Shown here: positions 52,801 to 60,840 of the stretch, in pieces
Layout: each line of letters begins with the position of its first letter
Position numbering within the stretch: the stretch's first letter is position 1
NCBI RefSeq assembly: GCF_000772045.1
Contig: NZ_CP009754.1
Location: forward strand, 3,038,001-3,102,000
Length of the DNA stretch: 64,000 nt
Direction of reading: 5' to 3'
From: Streptomyces sp. CCM_MD2014
GTDB taxonomy: Bacteria > Actinomycetota > Actinomycetes > Streptomycetales > Streptomycetaceae
Translations under genes and position numbers: made by a program
The notes under the pieces: model-generated
Databases searched by the model: none
Told to the model about the DNA's origin: nothing
What the model saw: only the letters and a program-made list of their open reading frames with translations

Positions 52801-53353
52801 GTTCGGCGTCGAGGGCGAGGAGGTCGCTGACCAGGTCGGCGAAGGACCGGGTGAGCGCGGGGTAGGGGCCGGGAGCCTCGCGCAGGACCCTCGCGGCGAG
52901 CTGGTAGCGGGTGGCGTCGGCGAGCAGGCGGGAGGTCGGTTCCAGCCCGAGGCGCAGGCCGTGGTCGGTGAGGAGGCGGCCGGCGAAGGCGTGGTAGGTC
53001 GAGATCGCCGGCTCGCCCGGCGGGTGGTCCGGGTCGATCGCGTCCGGATCGGTCACGCCGGCCCGGATCAGGGCCTTGCGGACGCGTTCGGCGAGTTCGC
53101 CGGCCGCCTTGTTGGTGAAGGTGAGGCCGAGGACCTGTTCCGGTGCGACCTGGCCGGTGCCGACCAGCCAGACCACGCGTGCCGCCATCACCGTCGTCTT
53201 GCCCGATCCGGCTCCGGCCACGATCACCTGCGGGGCGGGCGGCGCGACGATGCAGGCCGTCTGCTCCGGGGTGAAGGGGATGCCGAGGAGCTCCTTGAGC
53301 TGCTCGGGATCGGTGAGGTGGGCGGGCACGTCACAGAGGCTAGCGGCGGTCAC
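49814..53353 (-). CDS. adnB: AdnB-type helicase-nuclease subunit
   Basis: 1179-residue UvrD-like motor fused to a C-terminal PD-(D/E)XK nuclease, resembling mycobacterial AdnB, which with AdnA resects DNA double-strand ends. Motor motifs: VAGAGSGKTTVMAA, LGLTFTNKAAGELAERV, VLLDEYQDTSVAQ, VGDPCQAIYGWRG, VTFTRPRSLLL. Nuclease motifs: GTRFHAWVEARFE, GRIDAVYKE and EIVDWKTNRAA, then QLALYRIAWAE. GTG at 53353 is the longest sensible start; GTG at 53329 is possible. The Asp/Glu/Pro-rich linker near residues 830-930 is specific to this protein. Lies 143 bases after adnA. Confidence 0.93.
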   Translation of the reverse strand: MTAASLCDVPAHLTDPEQLKELLGIPFTPEQTACIVAPPAPQVIVAGAGSGKTTVMAARVVWLVGTGQVAPEQVLGLTFTNKAAGELAERVRKALIRAGVTDPDAIDPDHPPGEPAISTYHAFAGRLLTDHGLRLGLEPTSRLLADATRYQLAARVLREAPGPYPALTRSFADLVSDLLALDAELAEHLVHPEDLLTWDARLLDTLEGVRLSNADLRKVPEAAAARRALADLVIRYRAAKRRQDLLDFGDQIALSARLAGLPEVGRILRDEYRVVLLDEYQDTSVAQRILLAGLFGGGTGHPVTAVGDPCQAIYGWRGASVANLDDFPEHFAHADGRPAARQALSENRRSGGRLLELANGLAEPLRAMHAGVEALRPAPGAERDGTVRCALLRTHAEEIDWIADSVAHLVRTGTAPGEIAVLCRTATDFAEIQGALVARDVPVEVVGLSGLLHLPEVADLVAVCEVLQDPGANASLVRLLSGPRWRIGPRDLALLGRRARLLVSHARVAGDDDPDRRLAEAVEGVDPSEVISLADALDTFLETPLDGTGDDDGLPFSPDARVRFARLATELRELRRALSDPLMDVLHRVLAVTGLEVELSASPHALAARRRETLSNFLDVAASFAAGDNEATLLAFLGFLRTAAQYEKGLDNALPGGENTVKVLTAHKSKGLEWDVVAVPGLVTGTFPSGQGREKWTAQGKVLPHGLRGDAETLPDVASWDSRGLKAFHEAMKDHQHTEELRLGYVTFTRPRSLLLGSGHWWGPSQKKPRGPSDFLTALYEHCAAGHGEIEAWADEPAEDEENPALHRATADEVWPLPLDDEALARRRAAAETVLAHLDALATRREGPSAAPDTCDDPDWPPPPEDDEAPPEEADPDGAGDPADWNTWTTGRPTADPDRPVAADRTADRMGGPAVPRQATPAERHQGGAPVPAPARLTPEEARTVASWDRDLDALTGELLRARESVTEVPLPASLTASQLLSLAADPDGFAQELARPMPRPPQPAARRGTRFHAWVEARFEALKLPLLEPEELPGGDAEIADEQDLEFLKDAFERTEYARRTPFRVEAPFQLSLAGRVVRGRIDAVYKEGDGESATYEIVDWKTNRAATADPLQLALYRIAWAEQQGVPPTSVTAAFLYVRTGEVVRPEGLPDRTALEKLLLAEPVGDEPHDRGARAGR

Positions 53354-53496
53354 CGACAGCGGATGCCGGATGTCCTCGGGGAGCGAGAGAAGCGCAGGTC
53401 AGCCCGTGTGGTGCGACGTGTCACACCGGCCACTCGGCTCCGCTGCCCGCCCGGGCCCACCGGCGTCGCACGCCGGCTGCTCCCGGTTGCCGGCGC

Positions 53497-56400
53497 TCAC
53501 TCCACGACGTGCCGCCCCTCGGGCCGTGCGCTGCACGACGCGCGGAAGGCGCAGTGGGTGCAGTGCTGGCCCGTGGTCGGGGTGAACCGTTCGTCGAGGA
53601 CCTTGCCGGCGGCCGTGGCCAGCAGGTCGCCGACCCACTCGCCCTCCGGCCCCTCCTGCGACTCCTGTACCTGGACCTTGGGCAGGGTCTCGCCGCCGTC
53701 CCGCTTGGGCGCGCCCTGGCGCAGGTGGACGAGTTCGGCGCCGCCCGGCCGGGGGCGTACGCCGCCGAAGGCCTCGTCGACGGCGCCCTCGCGGACGGCG
53801 AGCTGGTAGACGGCGAGCTGGGGGTGGCGGGCCACCTCCGCGGACGTAGGCGCCTGTTTGCCGGTCTTGAAGTCGACGACGTAGGCGCGGCCGTCGCCGT
53901 CGCTCTCCACGCGGTCCAGCTGGCCGCGGATGCGGACCTCGTAGTCGCCCGCCGCCAGGGTCACGTCGAAGTCGTGCTCGCTCGCCACCGGAGTGCGCCC
54001 GGCGCGGTCCATGACGTGCCACTTGAGGAAGCGTTCGAGCGCCACGCGCGCGTTGGCCTTCTCCTGTTCCGACTTCCACGGCGCGTCGAAGGCGAGCGCG
54101 TTCCACACGGAGTCGAGTCGCTCCATGAGGACGGCGAGGTCGGCCGGCGTGTGTCCGGAGGCCACCTCGTCGGCGAGTACGTGCACCACGTTGCCGAAGC
54201 CCTGGGCGGTGGTCGCCGGCGCGTCGGCCTTCACCTCACGGCCCAGGAACCACTGCAGGGCACAGGTGTTGGCCAGCTGGTCCAGGGCGCTGCCGGAGAG
54301 CGTGACGGGCTGATCGCGGTCGCGCAGCGGGACCTTGCTCTCGGTCGGGTCCCACATGCCCCACCAGCGGTAGGGGTGGGCGGACGGCACCAGGGGCCGT
54401 CCGTCGTCGTCCGCCAGGGCGGCGAGGCGGGCCAGACGGCGGGCGGCCGCCTCCCTCAAGGGTGCGGAGACACGGGGGTCGACGGTGGTGGCGCGCAACT
54501 CGGCGACGAGCGCCGCGACGGCGAGGGGGCGGCGCGGGCGGCCCGTGACGTCGGCGGGTTCGACGCCGAGTTCGGTCAGGAACCGGGAGGGCTGGTCGCC
54601 GTCGTCGGCCGGTGCCTTCACCGCGGTGACGACGAGCCGCTCCCGCGCGCGCGTGGCGGCCACGTAGAACAGGCGGCGCTCCTCGGCGAGCAGGGCTCCT
54701 GGCGTGAGGGGCTCGGCGAGTCCGTCACGGCCGATCCGGTCGGCCTCGAGCAGCGAGCCGCGGCGGCGCAGATCAGGCCACAGTCCTTCCTGGACACCCG
54801 CCACGACGACCAGCCGCCACTCCAGCCCCTTGGCACGGTGCGCGGTCATCAGGCGGACGGCGTCGGGGCGGACGGCGCGCCGTGCGAGGGTGTCGGCCGC
54901 GATGTCCTCGGCGTCGATCTGCTCCAGGAAGTTCAGGGCGCCCCGGCCGCCGGTGCGCTCCTCCGCGCGGGCGGCCGTCGCGAACAGCGCGCACACGGCG
55001 TCCAGGTCCCGGTCGGCGTTACGTCCGGCCGCACCGCCGCGCCGGGCGGAGCGTTCCAGGCGGCTGGGCCACGGGGTGCCGTTCCACAGGTCCCACAGCG
55101 CCTCCTCGGCGCTGCCGCCTCCCGCCAGGCGCTCACGGGCCTTGCGGAGCAGAGCGCCGAGCCGCTGGGCACCGCGCGCGTACGCGGGGTCGTGCACGGC
55201 GAGCCGCTCCGGCTCGGCCAGCGCCCGGGCGAGCAGTTCGTCCGAGGGCGGCGGCAGCGGGTTGCCGGCGGCGCGCTGCTCGTCGCGCAGGGCACGGCCG
55301 AGGCGGCGCAGGTCAGCGGCGTCCATGCCGGCGAGGGGCGAGGCGAGCAGGGTGAGGGCGGTCTCGGTGGGGAGCCAGCACGGATCGTCCGCGGGGTGTT
55401 CGCGTTCACCGCGCGGGGGGTTCGCCTCCGTGCCGGCGTCGGTGTCGGGGGCGGCTTCTGCCTTCGCGACCGTGTCGGGGGTGGCATCGGCGTCCGTCGT
55501 GCCCGGCGCGTCGGCGTCCGTCGTGCCCGGCGCGTCGGCGTCCGTCGTGCCCGGCGCGTCGGCGTCCGTCGTGCCCGGCGCGTCGGCGGCATGCTCCGCG
55601 GGCACGGCCTCGCCGAGGTCGCGCGTGCCCGTAGCCGGGTCGGGCAGCGCGTCCCGCGCCGGGCCCGCGCCCGCCCCGGGCTGCTCCCCCGGCCCTGCCC
55701 CCGTCTCCGCCTCCGCCACGGCTCGCAGCGCCGTCAGCAGGGGTGCCACCGCGGGTTCGTGGCGCAGCGGGAGGTCGTCGCCGTCGATGTCGAGGGGGAC
55801 GCCGGCCGCGGTGAGGGCGCGGCGGAGCGTGGGGATGGTGCGTGCGCCGGCGCGCACCAGGACGGCCATGTCGCGCCACGGGACGCCGTCCTCCAGGTGC
55901 GCCCGGCGCAGGATGTCGGCGATGTTGTCCAGCTCGGTGCCGGACGTCGGGTACGTGTACGCCTCGACGCGCCCGCCGTCCCGTACCGGGGTCAGCTCGC
56001 GGTGGGCGCGGACCTTGTCGGCGGGGAGGCGGGTCAGCGGCATGCGCTGCGTCAGGAGCCGGGTGGCGGCCAGCAGGGCGGCCCCGGACCGGCGTGAGGT
56101 CCGCAGCACCGCGACCGGCGCCGGGCTGCCGTCCGCGCGCGGGAAGGCGGTCGGGAAGTTCAGGATGCCGTTCACGTCGGCGCCCCGGAAGGCGTAGATC
56201 GACTGGTCGGGGTCGCCGAAGGCGACGAGGGTGCGCCCGCCGCCCGCCAGGGCGTGCAGCAGCCTGACCTGGGCCGGGTCGGTGTCCTGGTACTCGTCGA
56301 CGTACACCGCGTCGTACTGGGCGGTCAGGTGCGCGGCGACCTCGGGGCGGCCGGCGAGGAGCACCGCGCGGTGAACCAGTTCCGCGTAGTCGAGCACGCC

Positions 56401-57096
56401 CTGGAGGTCGAGCACGTCGAGGTACTCGGCGAGGAAGACGGCGGCGGCGCGCCAGTCGGGGCGGCCGATGCGACGGGCGAAGGCCCCGAGCGCGTCCGGG
56501 CCCAGTCCCAGTTCGCGGCTGCGGGCGAGTACCGCGCGGACCTCGTCGGCGAAGCCTCGGGTGGTCAGGCAGGCGCGCAGTTCGTCGGGCCAGCGCACGT
56601 GGGCGAGCCCGAGCCGCTCCAGGTCGGCCTGCCCGGCGAGCAGCTCGCGCACCGTCACGTCCTGCTCCGGGCCCGAGAGCAGCCGCAGGGGTTCCACGAA
56701 CAGGTCGCTGTCCTGGTGGGCGCGGACCAGGGCGTAACCGAAGGAGTGAAAGGTCGTCGCCCGGGGGGCCCGCGCGGCGCCGACGCGCACTGCCATCCGG
56801 TCGCGCAGTTCGACGGCCGCCTTGCGGCTGAAGGTCAGCACCAGGATGCGCTCCGGGTCGCCGCCCTTGGCGATCCGGTCGGCCACCGACTCGACCAGGG
56901 TGGTGGTCTTGCCGGTGCCCGGCCCCGCCAGGACGAGCAGCGGTCCGGTCCGGTGGTCAACCACGGCACGCTGTGCGGCGTCCAGACGAGGGGGATCCAC
57001 GCGCGTCGGCGGGGTACGCACCAGTCGGTAAGCGCCACGGCTCCCCCGCCGCACCTGGGGGTGCGGCGGGTGTCCGCTGGAGGAAGAGGAGCTCAC
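53497..57096 (-). CDS. adnA: AdnA-type helicase-nuclease subunit
   Basis: 1199-residue partner of AdnB. Motor motifs: LAGPGTGKTTTLVES, LTFSRKAAVELRDRM, VYVDEYQDTDPAQ, FGDPDQSIYAFRG and YVAATRARERLVV. The C-terminal nuclease has DRVES...VVDFKTGKQA and an iron-sulfur staple like AddB: one Cys in NTCALQWFLG and three in HCTHCAFRASC. Residues about 440-570 are an Ala/Asp/Thr/Pro-rich insertion containing four perfect DAPGTTDA repeats and are not part of the helicase fold. GTG at 57096 is used; the ribosome site is weak. In mycobacteria the same adnA-adnB order is found. Confidence 0.93.
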   Translation of the reverse strand: MSSSSSSGHPPHPQVRRGSRGAYRLVRTPPTRVDPPRLDAAQRAVVDHRTGPLLVLAGPGTGKTTTLVESVADRIAKGGDPERILVLTFSRKAAVELRDRMAVRVGAARAPRATTFHSFGYALVRAHQDSDLFVEPLRLLSGPEQDVTVRELLAGQADLERLGLAHVRWPDELRACLTTRGFADEVRAVLARSRELGLGPDALGAFARRIGRPDWRAAAVFLAEYLDVLDLQGVLDYAELVHRAVLLAGRPEVAAHLTAQYDAVYVDEYQDTDPAQVRLLHALAGGGRTLVAFGDPDQSIYAFRGADVNGILNFPTAFPRADGSPAPVAVLRTSRRSGAALLAATRLLTQRMPLTRLPADKVRAHRELTPVRDGGRVEAYTYPTSGTELDNIADILRRAHLEDGVPWRDMAVLVRAGARTIPTLRRALTAAGVPLDIDGDDLPLRHEPAVAPLLTALRAVAEAETGAGPGEQPGAGAGPARDALPDPATGTRDLGEAVPAEHAADAPGTTDADAPGTTDADAPGTTDADAPGTTDADATPDTVAKAEAAPDTDAGTEANPPRGEREHPADDPCWLPTETALTLLASPLAGMDAADLRRLGRALRDEQRAAGNPLPPPSDELLARALAEPERLAVHDPAYARGAQRLGALLRKARERLAGGGSAEEALWDLWNGTPWPSRLERSARRGGAAGRNADRDLDAVCALFATAARAEERTGGRGALNFLEQIDAEDIAADTLARRAVRPDAVRLMTAHRAKGLEWRLVVVAGVQEGLWPDLRRRGSLLEADRIGRDGLAEPLTPGALLAEERRLFYVAATRARERLVVTAVKAPADDGDQPSRFLTELGVEPADVTGRPRRPLAVAALVAELRATTVDPRVSAPLREAAARRLARLAALADDDGRPLVPSAHPYRWWGMWDPTESKVPLRDRDQPVTLSGSALDQLANTCALQWFLGREVKADAPATTAQGFGNVVHVLADEVASGHTPADLAVLMERLDSVWNALAFDAPWKSEQEKANARVALERFLKWHVMDRAGRTPVASEHDFDVTLAAGDYEVRIRGQLDRVESDGDGRAYVVDFKTGKQAPTSAEVARHPQLAVYQLAVREGAVDEAFGGVRPRPGGAELVHLRQGAPKRDGGETLPKVQVQESQEGPEGEWVGDLLATAAGKVLDERFTPTTGQHCTHCAFRASCSARPEGRHVVE
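55490..55585. repeat. Four perfect 24-bp tandem repeats inside adnA
   Basis: The unit GCGTCCGTCGTGCCCGGCGC plus GTCG occurs at 55490, 55514, 55538 and 55562 without a single difference. It keeps the adnA frame, adding eight residues per unit. The perfect identity points to recent slippage expansion. Confidence 0.95.
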
Positions 57097-57362
57097 GTGG
57101 TTCGCCGGTCCTGGTGGGTGTGCTGGTGGGCCGTCCGCGCCGCGGGCGGGGCGGTGGCCGCGGGATGAGGGGGACGCGCGCGGCCGACGCTACGCCGACG
57201 GAAGAGGCGGAAGGAGCCCTTCCTCTTCTTCCCTCTCGTCACTCGTGGCACGGACGTCCCCTGCCCCACGAACGTACGTCATGCCACGGACATGCCCGAA
57301 GCGCCCGCTTTACCTCGTACGGATCACAGGGCACACACCGGCCGGTCGCATGGCGGAAGCTG

Positions 57363-57791
57363 TCAGGTGTGACCCTGTGCGCGTCCGCTGCTCCCCGGTG
57401 CACGTCCACCGTGCCCCTGGGCGCCCGTGCCGCCGTCCCACCGCGCCCGCTTCAGGTCGAGGCGCGGCAGGTGCCCCTCGGCGGCCCTGCTCGCCTCCTT
57501 CAAAGGCGTGCCCTCCTCGCGGTACCGGTCGATCGCCTCCAGTTCGTGCCCCGCGAGCAGGACCCCGTCCGCCCGGACGACTCGCCACCAGGGCACGCCT
57601 CCCCCGTAGAGGGACATCACCCGGCCGACCTGGCGGGGTCCCCCCTCCTCGAGGTACTCGGCCACGTCTCCGTAGGTCATGACGCGGCCCGGCGGGATCA
57701 GTTCGGTCACGTCGAGGACCCGCTCGGCGTACTCGGGCAGCGCGTCCGCGTTCTCCGGACGGACGCCGTCCGGAAGGCTCTGCTCGCTCAT
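57363..57791 (-). CDS. Alkyltransferase-like protein (ATL), MGMT family
   Basis: 142-residue protein with the MGMT DNA-binding fold (PPGRVMTYGDVAEYL, RQVGRVMSLYGGG). Where alkylguanine transferases have PCHRVV with the reactive cysteine, this one has PWWRVV, so it cannot accept an alkyl group. ATL proteins instead bind O6-alkylguanine tightly and hand it to nucleotide excision repair. ATG at 57791 is used. The last 30 residues are a Gly/His/Arg-rich tail not found in minimal ATLs. It precedes adnA on the same strand by 266 bases. Confidence 0.9.
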   Translation of the reverse strand: MSEQSLPDGVRPENADALPEYAERVLDVTELIPPGRVMTYGDVAEYLEEGGPRQVGRVMSLYGGGVPWWRVVRADGVLLAGHELEAIDRYREEGTPLKEASRAAEGHLPRLDLKRARWDGGTGAQGHGGRAPGSSGRAQGHT

Positions 57792-57976
57792 CCGCCCCAT
57801 GGTGCCGCACTCCGCCGACAGCGCGACGCACTCCCGAGGGCCCGCCTCCCTCGCCCGGAAGCGGCGCTTCGGGCAGACTGTGCGGCCCGCACGGGCACCC
57901 TGATGCCTGCCGAGGCCGAAGCGGCATGCCACCATCGTGCGGGCAGTGACCAGTGATACGAGAGCAAGAAGAGGCG

Positions 57977-60748
57977 ATGAAACAGCAGGGTGTGCACCCC
58001 GAGGACGCCGAGGGCACCTCTGACTCTTCGTCGCGCCCGGACACCGCGGAGGCGGACGGCGGAAAGATCGGCGAGCGGGCGGCCGAAGGCCCTTCGGCGA
58101 CGGCCGCCGATCCCGACGACGTGGCCCACATCGACGAGGTCGAAGGCGACGAACCGCTGCTCCCCGCGCGCGTGCACCGCCCCTCCGACCTGGTGCGCCT
58201 CCTGGTGGGCGTGCTCGCCGTCGCCGTGCTCCTCGCCATCGCCGCCTTCGCGCACGGCACCACCTCGGGCCTCGAACAGGACATCAACAAGGGCACCGGG
58301 CAGGCTCCCGACCTGCTCATCAAGATCGCGGGGCTGGCCTCCAGCATCGCGATCCTCCTGGTGCCCGTCGCGTTCGCGATCGAGCGGCTGATCAAACGGG
58401 ACGGACTGCGGATCGCCGACGGCGTGCTGGCGGCGGTCCTCGCGCACGGAGTGACCCTCGCCACCGACCTGTGGGTCGCCAGGGCCGCCCCCGGCTCGAT
58501 CCAGGAGGCGCTCACCCAGCCGTCGCCGGGCGACGTCCACGCGCTGACCGACCCCGTGCACGGCTACCTCGCCCCGGTCATCGCGTACATGACGGCGGTC
58601 GGCATGTCCCGCAGACCCCGCTGGCGCGCGGTGCTGTGGATCGTGCTGCTCCTCGACGCCTTCTCGATGCTCGTCACCGGGTACACGACGCCGTTCTCGA
58701 TCATCCTGACCGTCCTCATCGGCTGGACCGTCGCCTACGGCACCCTGTACGCGGTCGGTTCCCCCAACGTCCGCCCCACCGGCCGGACGCTGATGGCGGG
58801 CCTGCGTCACGTCGGCTTCCGGCCGGTGACCGCCGCCCGGCAGGAGGCGCCGTCGGACAGCGTCGAGACCGGTGACCGCGGCCGCCGCTATTTCGTCACC
58901 CTGGAGGACGGCCGGCCGCTCGACGTGACGGTGGTGGACCGGGAACAGCAGGCGCAGGGTTTCTTCTACCGGGCGTGGCGCAATCTGACCCTGCGCGGTT
59001 TCGCCACCCGCAGCAGCCTTCCCTCCCTGCGGCAGGCCCTGGAGCAGGAGGCGCTGCTCGCCTACGCGGCCATCGCGGCGGGCGCCAACGCCCCCAAGCT
59101 GATCGCGACGTCGGAGCTGGGTCCGGACGCCGTGATGCTGGTCTACGAGCACACCGGCGGGCGCTCCCTGGACTCGCTGGCGGACGAGGAGATCACCGAC
59201 GACCTGCTGCGCGACACCTGGGAGCAGGTACGGGCCCTGCAGTCCCGGCGCATCGCGCACCGCAGGCTGGTGGGCGACGCGATCCTGGTGGATCGTTCCG
59301 GCACGGTGATCCTCACCGATCTGCGCATCGGCGAGATCGCCGCCGGCGACCTGCTGCTGCGTATGGACGTCTCCCAGCTCCTGGTGACACTCGGCCTGCG
59401 GGTCGGTGCCGAACGGGCGGTCGCGTCGGCGGTGGGTGTGCTCGGTCCCGACACCGTGGCGGACTGCCTGCCCATGCTCCAGCCCATCGCGCTCAGCCGT
59501 TCCACGCGCGCGACCCTGCGCAAGCTGGCGCGGGAACGGGCCCAGCGCGAGCGCGAGGCGGTCCTGGAGTCCTCCCGCCAGGCGAAGCTGGCCCGCGCGG
59601 AGGCGGCCGACGCCGCAGGCCCCGCGTCCGGGAAAACCGACAGGCCGAATCAGGCCGACAAGCCGGACAAGAAGGCCGTACGCGCCGAGCAGCGGGCCGA
59701 GAAGCGGGCCGTGGACGAGGCCATCGAGGAGGCGCGCGAGGAGGATCTGCTCACCCTGATCCGCCACGCGGTGCTGCGCATCAGGCCGCAGGCCCCCGTC
59801 GAACCGGCCCGCCTGGAGCGGGTGCGACCGCGCACGCTGATCAGCTTCATCGCCGGCGCGATCGGCGCCTACTTCCTGCTGACGCAGCTCACGCACATCG
59901 AGTTCGGCCCGCTGGTCTCGAACGCCCAGTGGGGCTGGGTCGCCGCGGCCGTGCTGTTCTCGGCGGCGAGTTACGTCGCGGCGGCGATGGCACTGCTGGG
60001 CTTCGTACCCGAGCGGGTGCCTTTCCTGCGGACCGTGGCGGCGCAGGTCGCCGGGTCGTTCGTGAAGATCGTCGCCCCCGCGGCGGTCGGAGGCGTCGCC
60101 CTGAACACCCGCTTCCTGCAGCGCGCGGGCGTGCGCCCCGGGCTCGCGGTGGCCAGCGTCGGCGCGTCCCAGCTGTTCGGGCTCGGCTGCCACATCCTGA
60201 TGCTGCTGTCCTTCGGCTATCTGACCGGTACCGAGAAGACGCCGTCGCTGTCGCCGTCCCGGACGGTCATCGCGGGCCTGCTGACCGTGGCGGTGCTGGT
60301 ACTCGTGGTGACCTCCGTGCCGTTCCTGCGCAAATTCGTCGTCACGCGCGTGCGGTCGCTCTTCGCCGGGGTCGTGCCGCGCATGCTGGACGTGCTGCAG
60401 CGACCGCAGAAGCTGATCACCGGCATCGGCGGCATGCTGCTGCTCACCGCGTGCTTCGTGATGTGCCTGGACGCCTCGATCCGCGCCTTCGGCGACGACT
60501 CCTCGTCGATCAGTCTGGCGAGCGTCGCGGTCGTCTTCCTCGCGGGCAACGCGCTGGGATCCGCCGCGCCGACGCCGGGAGGTGTGGGTGCGGTGGAGGC
60601 GACGCTGACGGTCGGTCTGATCGCCGTCGGCCTCCCCAAGGAGGTCGCCGCGCCCGCGGTGCTGCTCTACCGGTTGCTCACCCTGTGGCTGCCGGTACTG
60701 CCGGGCTGGCTGTTCTTCAACCACCTCACACGCAAAGAGGCGCTGTAA
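57977..60748 (+). CDS. Membrane protein joining a degenerate kinase-like domain to an LPG-synthase-type flippase domain
   Basis: 923-residue protein. An acidic N-terminus (1-70) leads to about six membrane helices (70-260); residues 290-500 are a soluble kinase-like fold with the loop RRLVGDAILV and DLRIG where active kinases have HRDxxxxN and DFG, so it is a likely pseudokinase. A charged Lys/Ala/Glu coil (520-600) links to a second membrane block (630-920) of the UPF0104/YbhN type found in lysyl-phosphatidylglycerol synthases (VGGVALNTRFLQRAG, GNALGSAAPTPGGVGAVEA). No aminoacyl-transferase domain is present. ATG at 57977 is used (AAGAGG upstream); GTG at 57953 is possible. Predicted membrane-lipid role, unproven. 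Confidence 0.85.
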   Translation: MKQQGVHPEDAEGTSDSSSRPDTAEADGGKIGERAAEGPSATAADPDDVAHIDEVEGDEPLLPARVHRPSDLVRLLVGVLAVAVLLAIAAFAHGTTSGLEQDINKGTGQAPDLLIKIAGLASSIAILLVPVAFAIERLIKRDGLRIADGVLAAVLAHGVTLATDLWVARAAPGSIQEALTQPSPGDVHALTDPVHGYLAPVIAYMTAVGMSRRPRWRAVLWIVLLLDAFSMLVTGYTTPFSIILTVLIGWTVAYGTLYAVGSPNVRPTGRTLMAGLRHVGFRPVTAARQEAPSDSVETGDRGRRYFVTLEDGRPLDVTVVDREQQAQGFFYRAWRNLTLRGFATRSSLPSLRQALEQEALLAYAAIAAGANAPKLIATSELGPDAVMLVYEHTGGRSLDSLADEEITDDLLRDTWEQVRALQSRRIAHRRLVGDAILVDRSGTVILTDLRIGEIAAGDLLLRMDVSQLLVTLGLRVGAERAVASAVGVLGPDTVADCLPMLQPIALSRSTRATLRKLARERAQREREAVLESSRQAKLARAEAADAAGPASGKTDRPNQADKPDKKAVRAEQRAEKRAVDEAIEEAREEDLLTLIRHAVLRIRPQAPVEPARLERVRPRTLISFIAGAIGAYFLLTQLTHIEFGPLVSNAQWGWVAAAVLFSAASYVAAAMALLGFVPERVPFLRTVAAQVAGSFVKIVAPAAVGGVALNTRFLQRAGVRPGLAVASVGASQLFGLGCHILMLLSFGYLTGTEKTPSLSPSRTVIAGLLTVAVLVLVVTSVPFLRKFVVTRVRSLFAGVVPRMLDVLQRPQKLITGIGGMLLLTACFVMCLDASIRAFGDDSSSISLASVAVVFLAGNALGSAAPTPGGVGAVEATLTVGLIAVGLPKEVAAPAVLLYRLLTLWLPVLPGWLFFNHLTRKEAL

Positions 60749-60840
60749 CCGGGCACGGCCGCGCTCGTCCGGCTCGTCGCCCGTCCCTCGTACGGCCCTG
60801 GTCCCGAGCGTGTGCTCCCGCGCGACCGCACGATGGACGC

